A stretch of 15,337 bases of DNA, taken from Patescibacteria group bacterium. Lineage in GTDB: Bacteria > Patescibacteriota > Microgenomatia > UBA1400 > PJMF01. Location of the stretch: NCBI GenBank assembly GCA_018813375.1, contig JAHJBU010000094.1:1-15337 (forward strand), given 5' to 3'. Made by a program: the position numbers and the translations under genes. The notes below the pieces were generated by a model. It was not told the origin of the DNA. It did not search any database and saw nothing but the letters and a program-made list of their open reading frames with translations. Below, piece after piece: positions 4,152 to 11,700 of this stretch (the first letter of the stretch is position 1; each line of letters opens with the position of its first letter).

Positions 4152-6530
4152 CTATTCCCACTCAATTGTGCCGGGCGGCTTGTTGGTCAGGTCATAAAAA
4201 ATGAAGTCAACAGAGCCCAATTTATTGATTTCATTTACAATATTTTCTAAAATTTCAGCTGGTAGCTTGGCAAAAGAAACCGTCATCGCTTCTTTGGATT
4301 CTACCGGCCGCAAGACGACTGATTCAGCGTGATTATAACCAAAAGGAATTAGAACGACAGGAAATTGCCAGATATGCTCGCAGTCAGGGTTATTAATGTT
4401 TATATTTACTATATAATCTATTTCTCGCAGCAAGTCGGTGCGTTTTTTTGTTAGATAGGCCCTGTTAACTTTGGATTGCATTATTTTTTCTTTATCGCCA
4501 TGAACTAATAAGAGCACGCGGTTGATGTTTTTATATTGATTGGTTATTTGGGGGGAGAGTTGGGCGAGGTTTTTCCAGTCTTTTTGTGCTGCGACGTAAC
4601 CCACCCCCAACCCTTCCCTTGTAAAGGGGAGGGCGTTCGGTTTGGTTGTTTGCGAGGTATTTTCTACAATTACGGCCGGATGAGCATAAGAGCGTTCGTC
4701 GCCTTGCACGCCAACGGATTTGATGGGGAGTTGGTAGATGGTGCTGTAACTGTCATTCCGAGGCTCCTCAGAGCCGTAGGAATCCCGTTGCCTAGGAGAT
4801 TGCGACGTCGCTCCTCCGTCACTCCTCGCAATGACAGATACTTTTTGATTTGACTGTTCAGAACACAAGCAACGAATAGCTAAGCCGGGGCCTGGGAAAG
4901 GATGACGATGAATAAGTTCGCTAGGCAAGCCAAGCTTTTCTCCAATCTGCCGGACTTCGTCTTTATATAAATCTTTGATTGGTTCAATTATCAAGCCTCG
5001 GGCAATCATGTCTTGAATGCGATCAATGCGATTGTGATGAGTTTTGATTTTGTCCGCATTTTTAGTCGCACCAGATTCAATCGTGTCCGGATAAATCGTG
5101 CCTTGGCCAAGCAGCCAGTCGCTTTCATTAAAATTTTGTTCTTTCATGACGCGTTCCGTAATATCAATAAACAGCTCGCCGATAATCTTGCGTTTTTTTT
5201 CGGGATCGTAAATATTTTTTAATTTTTCTAAATATTCAGCTTCGGCATTATAAATATGCAAATCGTCTAAACCGATTTTAGCTAAGGATTTTTTGACTAG
5301 CTCGGATTCATTCATCCGCATAAAGCCGCTATCCACATGCAGGCCGTAGACTCTATCTTTGCCGAGAGTTTTTTCCAGCAAAGCAAAACAAACCGTGGAA
5401 TCTACTCCGCCACTAATTAATAAGAAGACATTTTTGTTGCCAACCTGTTGTTTAATTTCTGTTTGGATTTGTTCCAGCATTTTGCTTGTGTCCCAGTTTT
5501 TAGCTGCTCCACAAATATGAAAAACAAAATTAGTTAAGATCTGCTGGCCTTGCTTAGTATGAGTCACTTCGGGATGAAACTGAAAGCCAAAGATTTTTTT
5601 GTCTGTATTTTCCATGGCAGCAACTGAATCATTGCCAGTGGTAGCGATTTGTTTGAAGCCGTCTGGTAGTTTAGCCACATGATCGCCATGACTCATCCAG
5701 ACGGTGGTTTCTTGATCAATGTTTTGGAAAATAGGGGAGTCAATTATATTCATTTTAGCTAGACCATATTCTCTAGCTTCTCCCTTAGATACTGTCCCGT
5801 CGAAGTGCTGGGCAGTTAGTTGGTGGCCATAGCAGAGTCCGAGGATGGGAATATTAAGCTCAAATAATTTTGGATCATAAGCCAGCTTGACATCGCTGAC
5901 AACGCTTTTGGGTCCGCCGGATAAAATAATGCCAACGGCGTTTTTTAATTCATCAGCTGGAATATCATTGGGATAAATATGAGATTTTACGCCCAACTCG
6001 CGAATACGGCGAGCGATGAGGTGGGTATATTGGGAGCCGAAGTCAAGGATGGCGATTTCGTTGTTGCTGGGCCGCAGCTCTTCTTCTGTTTCTCTTGCTG
6101 CGACGTAACCCACCCCCGGCCCCTCCCTTACGAAGGGGAGGGAGCTTGCTAAAATGGTTTTTATTTTTTTTAGCACATCTTCAATATTATTAAAGATTTC
6201 TTTATTTTTAAAGCGCAAGACAGTAAAGCCCATTTCGTTCAAAGTTCCGCTTCGCATCAAATCATATTCTCGCTGTTCTTTTTTATCATGAATATCTCCA
6301 TCTACTTCTATAATTAGTTTTAGTTCGTGACAGCAAAAGTCTGCAATGAAAAAATAAACGCGGTTATTTATACCAAAAAGAATTGGATGTTGACGAAGAA
6401 ATTTTTTATTACAAAGCTGCTTTCTTCTTAAAAATTTCCAGAGCTCTGCTTCGGCTTTGGTTGGATTATTTCTAAGATATTTTGCTCGCTGGTTAATTAG
6501 AGCTTTGTATTTTTTGTAGGGTGTTTTCAT
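4152..6530 (-). CDS. guaA: GMP synthase (glutamine-hydrolysing) with N-terminal DUF559 domain and in-frame repeat insertions
   Basis: Converts XMP, ATP and glutamine to GMP. It has 792 residues against about 510-525 for usual GuaA. Residues 1-128 are a DUF559 endonuclease-like domain, and 130-145 are a translated palindromic repeat. The class I glutamine amidotransferase starts near 158 (C233 in GLCYGHQ, H319 and E321 in FQFHPEV). The ATP pyrophosphatase carries the P-loop SGGVDS at 373-378, with HRHPFPGPGL at 541-550. The C-terminal dimerisation domain ends in the typical GTIEWE. Two more repeat-derived inserts lie at about 565-594 and 633-648, flanking the conserved LPIKSVGVQGDERSY. All catalytic motifs are intact. 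The ATG at 6530 lacks a Shine-Dalgarno site. An internal GTG (codon 140, at 6113), preceded by AGGGAGGGG within the repeat, could start GuaA alone. Divergent from guaB. Confidence 0.93.
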   Translation of the reverse strand: MKTPYKKYKALINQRAKYLRNNPTKAEAELWKFLRRKQLCNKKFLRQHPILFGINNRVYFFIADFCCHELKLIIEVDGDIHDKKEQREYDLMRSGTLNEMGFTVLRFKNKEIFNNIEDVLKKIKTILASSLPFVREGPGVGYVAARETEEELRPSNNEIAILDFGSQYTHLIARRIRELGVKSHIYPNDIPADELKNAVGIILSGGPKSVVSDVKLAYDPKLFELNIPILGLCYGHQLTAQHFDGTVSKGEAREYGLAKMNIIDSPIFQNIDQETTVWMSHGDHVAKLPDGFKQIATTGNDSVAAMENTDKKIFGFQFHPEVTHTKQGQQILTNFVFHICGAAKNWDTSKMLEQIQTEIKQQVGNKNVFLLISGGVDSTVCFALLEKTLGKDRVYGLHVDSGFMRMNESELVKKSLAKIGLDDLHIYNAEAEYLEKLKNIYDPEKKRKIIGELFIDITERVMKEQNFNESDWLLGQGTIYPDTIESGATKNADKIKTHHNRIDRIQDMIARGLIIEPIKDLYKDEVRQIGEKLGLPSELIHRHPFPGPGLAIRCLCSEQSNQKVSVIARSDGGATSQSPRQRDSYGSEEPRNDSYSTIYQLPIKSVGVQGDERSYAHPAVIVENTSQTTKPNALPFTREGLGVGYVAAQKDWKNLAQLSPQITNQYKNINRVLLLVHGDKEKIMQSKVNRAYLTKKRTDLLREIDYIVNININNPDCEHIWQFPVVLIPFGYNHAESVVLRPVESKEAMTVSFAKLPAEILENIVNEINKLGSVDFIFYDLTNKPPGTIEWE
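4588..4633 (-). repeat. G-rich palindromic repeat, copy inside the guaA C-terminal region
   Basis: Shares GCTGCGACGTAACCCACCCC with the copy at 6097-6143, followed by a CCCTTCCCTT/AAGGGGAGGG hairpin. It is read in frame as ALPFTREGLGVGYVAA (residues 633-648), the same frame and orientation as the other guaA copy. Confidence 0.88.
4751..4836. repeat. Dispersed palindromic repeat (TGTCATTnCGAG family) inside guaA
   Basis: The ends are inverted: TGTCATTCCGAG and CTCGCAATGACA, with one mismatch. It is read in frame as about 30 residues (565-594, ending GSEEPRNDS) between the HPFPGPGL motif and the C-terminal domain. A related element lies in purH (9730-9819) and is translated in the same frame (ending GDPRNDS). 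Confidence 0.85.
6097..6143 (-). repeat. G-rich palindromic repeat at the DUF559-GuaA junction
   Basis: Starts with the same 20 bases as the copy at 4588-4633, followed by a CCCTCCCTT/AAGGGGAGGG hairpin. Translated as SLPFVREGPGVGYVAA (residues 130-145), it joins the DUF559 domain to GuaA. The following bases GCTTGCTAAAA recur after the copy at 6567-6620, so homology extends past the hairpin. Confidence 0.88.
6144..6530 (-). other. DUF559 endonuclease-like segment fused upstream of GuaA
   Basis: The first 129 codons of the guaA reading frame form a complete DUF559-type domain. It shows an N-terminal helix with RNNPTKAEAELW (20-31), FLRQHPI (44-50), and a PD-(D/E)XK-like core: D64 in FIADFCC, E75 and D77 in LIIEVDGDIHD. 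The closing strand is FTVLRFKNKEIFNN (102-115). DUF559 proteins are usually free-standing and about this size. It is bounded by G-rich repeats on both sides (6097-6143 and 6567-6620, same orientation), so the domain and its repeats look like one inserted unit. DNA cleavage activity is inferred from the fold only. Confidence 0.85.
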
Positions 6531-6566
6531 GAGTTTGGGTTTAGTTTGTGTTTTGGTGTTTTTTTC

Positions 6567-6714
6567 TGCGGCGCAACCCTACCCCCTGCCCCCCTCCCCT
6601 TATTGGAAGGGGAAGGGGACTTGCTAAAACGAAAATACTTAAATTTTAAGTACAACCGTTTCAGCGTGTCCCTCCTTCCCTCAATAAGGGAAGGAGGACA
6701 GGAGGTAGGGTTGC
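6567..6714. repeat. Two inverted G-rich palindromic repeats in the guaA/guaB intergenic region
   Basis: One copy (6567-6620) begins CTGCGGCGCAACCCTACCCC and contains CCCCTCCCCTT/AAGGGGAAGGGG. The second (6664-6714), read on the minus strand, begins ACGCAACCCTACCTCCTG and contains CCTTCCCTTATTGAGGGAAGG. They face each other around a centre that is itself palindromic (TACTTAAA-T-TTTAAGTA), so the whole block is one large inverted repeat. It fills most of the 305 bp between guaA and guaB and would lie in the guaA leader. Short reading frames crossing it on both strands are repeat-coded. Confidence 0.85.
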
Positions 6715-6784
6715 GTGAATATAAAAACATAACCTTGTTTCCAGAAAGCCATAGGACAGATTCACACCACAAAAAAAACCACAA

Positions 6785-6813
6785 TTGAATTTTATCACAT
6801 TATTTGTTATCAT
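6785..6813 (+). promoter_or_regulatory. Promoter of guaB
   Basis: TTGAAT (6785-6790), 17-base spacer, TATCAT (6808-6813), with TG one base before the -10 box (extended -10). The start would be near 6820, giving a leader of about 16 bases. There is no strong Shine-Dalgarno site before the ATG at 6836. Confidence 0.6.
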
Positions 6814-6835
6814 CAAAGAAATTAACATTATTCTT

Positions 6836-8311
6836 ATGTTCAACAACCTCCAGGAGACCTTCACTTTTGACGACATTCTTATGGTGCCGCAGAAGTCTAG
6901 CATTTTACCCAAGGATGCAATTTTGCAGACAAAGTTAACCAGTGAGATTATTCTTAATTTACCGTTTTTAAGTGCGCCCATGGATACTGTTACTGAAGGG
7001 CAAATGGCCATTTATCTGGCTTTGCATGGCGGCATGGGGATAATTCATAAGAATTTATCAATTGACGAGCAAATTAGAGAAGTTAAAAAAGTCAAACGGT
7101 TTGAAAATGGTTTTGTGCAGAATCCAGTAACGATAGGGCCGACTGATTTGGTAGATGATGTTTTTAGGATTAAAAAAGAAAAGGGTTTTAAAAAAATTCC
7201 CGTGGTGGATGAAAATGGGATTTTGGTAGGGTTGATTACAGATTCAGATTATTTAATAACTTTTGATAAAGGCCGGCAAGTCCATGAACTTATGACGCCA
7301 TTATCTAAACTGGCGATAGGATGTGAAGGTATGCTGTTGGATGAGGCCAATATGATGATTAGAGATCATCGCATAAAAGTTTTGCCGGTGGTAAATAATG
7401 AAGGAAAGCTGGTTAGTATTGTCAGTCGCAGTGATTTGGAAAAGAATGAAGATTTTCCATTAGCGACGAAAACTAAATCTAAGCAGCTTTGTGTGGGAGC
7501 GGCAGTTGGGGTTGGTCGGGCAGGTTTGGAAAGAGTGGAAGCCTTATTGTCAGTTGGTGTAGATGTGGTGTGTGTGGATACAGCCCACGGCCATTCCGAG
7601 GGTGTGATTGATACGGTTAGAATGCTGCGTCAGAGGTACTCGGATTTGCAAATTATTGCCGGCAATATCGTGACAGCCGAAGCAGCTAAAGAGCTGATGG
7701 AAGCGGGTGTAAGTGCAGTCAAAGTCGGGGTTGGTCCAGGTTCTATTTGCACAACGCGAGTGGTATCAGCCACAGGCGTGCCACAAGTTAGCGCGGTTAG
7801 AGAAGTTAAAAAAGCCATGACCGAAGAAAGAAGCGTGCCAATTATTGCTGATGGCGGGATTAAAACCAGCGGTGATATTGTCAAAGCTCTGGGAATAGGA
7901 GCGGATGTGGTGATGATGGGCAATATCTTCGCCGGTACAGATGAGTCGCCCGGTCGAGTGGAATACAGAGGTGGCCGCATGTACAAGCGTTATCGGGGGA
8001 TGGGTTCATTGGAAGCGATGGAGCATGGCAGTAAAGATCGTTATGGCCAAGCTGATACTAAAGAAAAGGAAAAGTTTGTGCCAGAAGGCGTCAGCGGCCT
8101 AGTCGCTTATAAAGGTCCGGTAGAGAGAATTATTTACCAGCTGGCCGGAGGACTGCGTTCTGGCATGGGTTATTGTGGGGCGAGAACAATTGAAGAACTG
8201 CAGGAAAATGCGGTCTTTATTCGCATTAGCAATGCCGGGCTAAAAGAAAGCCACCCGCATGATTTGAGTAGTTTTAAGAGTGCACCTAATTATGTAGTGG
8301 GGGAGGAGTAA
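6836..8311 (+). CDS. guaB: IMP dehydrogenase
   Basis: Oxidises IMP to XMP with NAD+, the committed step to GMP. The protein has 491 residues, standard for bacterial IMPDH. The N-terminal barrel begins TFDDILMVPQKSSILP. Two CBS domains occupy about 95-205. The catalytic loop GPGSICTTRVVSATGVPQ contains nucleophile C305. The phosphate-binding IIADGGIKTSGD (336-347), MMGNIFAGTDESPG and the flap residues R402-Y403 are present. The ATG at 6836 was chosen because the protein then begins a few residues before the conserved TFDD and the promoter lies just upstream; the open frame extends further only through non-homologous sequence. The stop codon TAA is part of a 9-bp tandem repeat tract. Divergent from guaA and convergent with purDNH. 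Confidence 0.96.
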   Translation: MFNNLQETFTFDDILMVPQKSSILPKDAILQTKLTSEIILNLPFLSAPMDTVTEGQMAIYLALHGGMGIIHKNLSIDEQIREVKKVKRFENGFVQNPVTIGPTDLVDDVFRIKKEKGFKKIPVVDENGILVGLITDSDYLITFDKGRQVHELMTPLSKLAIGCEGMLLDEANMMIRDHRIKVLPVVNNEGKLVSIVSRSDLEKNEDFPLATKTKSKQLCVGAAVGVGRAGLERVEALLSVGVDVVCVDTAHGHSEGVIDTVRMLRQRYSDLQIIAGNIVTAEAAKELMEAGVSAVKVGVGPGSICTTRVVSATGVPQVSAVREVKKAMTEERSVPIIADGGIKTSGDIVKALGIGADVVMMGNIFAGTDESPGRVEYRGGRMYKRYRGMGSLEAMEHGSKDRYGQADTKEKEKFVPEGVSGLVAYKGPVERIIYQLAGGLRSGMGYCGARTIEELQENAVFIRISNAGLKESHPHDLSSFKSAPNYVVGEE

Positions 8312-8341
8312 GCAGAGTAAGCAGATTAGGCAGAGTAAGCT
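8306..8341 (+). repeat. 9-bp tandem repeat tract, left arm around the four-helix-bundle gene
   Basis: Four units: GAGTAAGCA, GAGTAAGCA, GATTAGGCA, GAGTAAGCT. The first unit contains the last sense codon and stop codon of guaB. The same units in inverted orientation lie at 8725-8757, on the other side of the small gene. Confidence 0.9.
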
Positions 8342-8351
8342 TTGATTTTTT

Positions 8352-8724
8352 ATGGCTAACATAAAAACATTTCGGGATTTATTAGTTTGGCAGAAGGCAC
8401 ATCAGTTGGTTTTGGAAGTTTATAAGATTACAAAATTATATCCAAAAGAAGAATTGTTTACATTAGTAAGTCAAATAAGAAGAGCTACTATTTCTGTAGC
8501 AGCAAATATTGTTGAAGGTTTTCGTCGCAAAAGTTTTGAAAGATAGTTTACATTTTTATAATATTGCAGATGCTTCGTTAGAAGAATTAAAATATCATTT
8601 ACTATTATCAAAGGATCTTAATTATATAAATCAAGAAATATATAATAGAATCTTATCTCTTGGTGAAGAAGTTGGTAAATTACTCACTCGTTGGATACAA
8701 AGCCAACGTTCTTATCTCAAATAA
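8352..8724 (+). pseudogene. Four-helix-bundle (S23/23S rRNA IVS-type) protein, frameshifted
   Basis: The reading frame begins at the ATG at 8352 (FRDLLVWQKAHQLVLEVYK, then PKEELFTLVSQIRRA and ISVAANIVEGF). It stops at 8546, shortly after EGFRRKS. The rest of the protein continues in the +1 frame from about 8535 to 8724 (KDSLHFYNIADASLEEL, then the last helix). Together they give a normal protein of about 120 residues of the family linked to 23S rRNA intervening sequences, found free-standing in many bacteria. The break falls next to GTTTTGAAAGATAG and is explained by one extra base in the T-run. It is either a real pseudogene or a sequencing error. The gene has inverted 9-bp repeat tracts on both sides and fills the gap between guaB and purDNH, so it looks like cargo of a small mobile unit. 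Function unknown. Confidence 0.85.
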
Positions 8725-8757
8725 CTTACTCTGCTTAATCTACCTACTCTGCTTATT
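8725..8757 (-). repeat. 9-bp tandem repeat tract, right arm around the four-helix-bundle gene
   Basis: On the minus strand it reads AATAAGCAGAGTAGGTAGAT then TAAGCAGAGTAAG, the same 9-bp units as at 8306-8341 in inverted orientation. It runs into the purDNH stop codon (8756-8758). Confidence 0.88.
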
Positions 8758-11700
8758 AATGTTTGAAGCAGCGGTTTCCAGTAAACACCATCGCAATACC
8801 ATGTTCATCACAAGCTTTAATAACATCTTTGTCTTTAATTGACCCGCCGGGCTGGATAACAGCTTTAATGCCAGTCTTGGCAATCTTATCAATACTGTCG
8901 CGAAAAGGGAAGAAAGCGTCGGAGGCGAGAACTGAACCCGAAATTTGTTCATTAAGTTTATTCGCTTCCGCTTTCATAATCGCCAGATCAACCGCATCCA
9001 CGCGCGAGACTTGACCAGCACCAACGCCTAAAGTAGTGTTATTTTTCGCAATTAGAATGCCGTTAGATTTGATATGCTTTAAAACTTTCCAGGCAAACAG
9101 CATGTCAGCTAACTGCTCTTCGGTGGGCAGTTTTTTGGTGACAAAACTTAGGTCGGGTTGATTAATGATTTTAGTATCTACATCTTGAAATAAAATTCCG
9201 CCGTCGACATATTTGAATTCCAGTTTATTTTCTCTGGGTTCAATTTTTTTTAATTTCAAAACGCGCAGATTTTTCTTCTTCTTAAAAATTTCCAAGGCTT
9301 CCGGATCATAATCTGGCGCCATAACAATCTCGGCAAAGACTTTGTCTAGCTCCTCGGCAATCTCTTTGGTACAGACGCGATTCAAGGAAATGATACCACC
9401 AAAGGCGGAGAGAGAATCAGTGTTATAAGCGCGTAGGAAGACTTCGTTAATATTATTGCCAGTGGCAACGCCACAGGGATTGGCATGTTTGACTACGACA
9501 CAGCAGGGTTCGGAAAATTCTTTAGTCATATTGAGAGCGCCGTCAGCATCGCCAATGTTGTTGTAAGACAGTTTTTTGCCTTGGAGAATTTCCGCATTCA
9601 AGATATTGTTGTCATTGTTGTTAGGTTCTTTGTATACACAAGCTTTTTGGTGAGGATTTTCCCCGTAGCGGAGTTCATAGTCTTTTTTGAAAGTAATATT
9701 AATATCTTCTGGGAATTTATCTTGACTACTGTCATTGCGAGGATCCCCCAAGGGCGACGTCGCAATCTCACTGCCAACGAGATCGCTACATCCCGTCTCG
9801 GTCGGGACTCGCGATGACAGACCAGAAGAAAAATAGTTATGAATAATCGTATCATACTGCGCGGTATGGCCAAAAGCTTTGACAGCTAATTTTTTTCTAG
9901 TCTCTAGTGTTAAACCTTGCTGATCTTTTATTTCTTGCAGCAGGGGAGTGTAGTCAGCTGGATTTACTATCACGCCAACCCAGCCAACGTTTTTGGCCGC
10001 GCTTCTAATCATCGTTGGTCCGCCTATATCAATATTTTCAATCGCTTCTTCTTCCGTTACATCTGGCTTTTGTATAGTCCCCGAAAAAGGATAAAGATTG
10101 CAAACGACTAAATCTATCCATTTGATATTATGTTCTTGAGCTTGGTCTGAATGTTTATCACGCAAGCCTAAAATACCGGCATGAACTAGCGGGTGCAAAG
10201 TTTTAACTCGGCCGTCCATCATTTCAGGAAAGCCAGTGAAGTCAGAGATTTCTATAACTGGAATATTGGCCTCTGATAATTTTTTCGCGGTACCGCCAGT
10301 GGAGATTATTTCCACACCTAAATTATTTAATTCTTGAGCAAACTCTACAATGCCGGTTTTGTCTGATACAGAAATTAACACGCGTTTGATTTGAGTAAGA
10401 TTGGTGTTCAGTTTAGATTCGTCATCTTGAGCCCCGATGTTCATCGGGGTAGAAGGATCCCGTGAAGATGTGGAAGAAGTTGCAGAAAGCGACGGGATTT
10501 TTCGACGAAGCTTGTCCTGAGCGGAGTCGAAGGGCTCAGGATGACGATTCACTTCCCAATTTTTAATTACATCAACAAACGCCTCACCTTCTAGTTTTTG
10601 TACCTTAGCCTTCAGACTATCAGGCGTGTCCCAAGGTTCAACTGGGCATTTTTTTTGCATGATGATTTCGCCTGTATCCACGCCTTCATCAACGTAGTGA
10701 ATTGTACAGCCGGTTTCAGTTTCGCCAGCTTTAATAATTTCTTCGTGCACGTTTAAATCCATACCTCCAGCAAACTTGGGCAGGAGGGAAGGATGGACAT
10801 TGATAATTTTCTTAGCCCATTTTTGTACGAAGGGAGTAGAGAGAATTCTCATGTAGCCGATGAGCAAGATTAGGTCAACTTGTTTTTCTTGTAGAATTTT
10901 CGATACTTCTGAATCAAATTCTTCGCGGGTTTTGTCTTTTTGGGAAATAAACAAATTAGGAATGTTATAATTTTTAGCTCGCTCTAGAATATAAGCAGCT
11001 TCTTTATTGCTAATGACAATTTCGATAGAGGCGTTAAGTTCATTACTATTTATCGCATCAATAATAGCTTGCAGGTCTGTGCCTTTGGTTGAACCTAAGA
11101 TTGCTAGTTTGATTTTGCTATTAGATTTTTTAGAACACAAATTACCAAAATGACCAGAATTTACCAAATTATTTTTTCGGATTTGGTTCATATGATCAAT
11201 GCGTTTTTGGATTAATTCTGGGGTGCCAATATCATCACGATGAAACAGCGGGCCTTTGATTTTTTTAATATTGGCTTCAGCGATTTTTTCCGCTTCAGAA
11301 ATACTGCCACTGATGCCGACAATAGCTACCGCGCGACTGCCGGTTTCGTACAGGCCATCATGACGTTCATCAACCGCGGCGTAATAAAGTTGATCTTTAT
11401 TAGCTACATCAGAGACATAGATTTTTTTATTTTTAACTGGATTATCAGGGTAGCCTTCAGGGATAAGATATTTACAAACGGTCGCTTGGTTGGCAAATTT
11501 TACCTCTTGCTCAGCTAAATTGCCGTTTATAATTGCCTGGCAAACAGCCATAAAATCAGATTCTAAAATTGGCAGGACATTCATAGCTTCCGGATCGCCA
11601 AAGCGGGCATTGTATTCAATCAATTTTACCCCATCTTTGGTAACAATAAAGCCGCCGTACAAAATGCCTTTGTAGCCTTCGCCAAATTTAGCGCGCAGAG

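Noticed and set aside
6527..6788. Open frames on both strands through the guaA/guaB intergenic region
   Set aside because: They translate the G-rich repeats (Pro/Ser/Gly-rich) and exist on both strands because the region is palindromic.
9485..9873. Open frames on both strands around the repeat in purH
   Set aside because: They arise from purH and its inserted palindrome; the purH frame is the one with conserved motifs.
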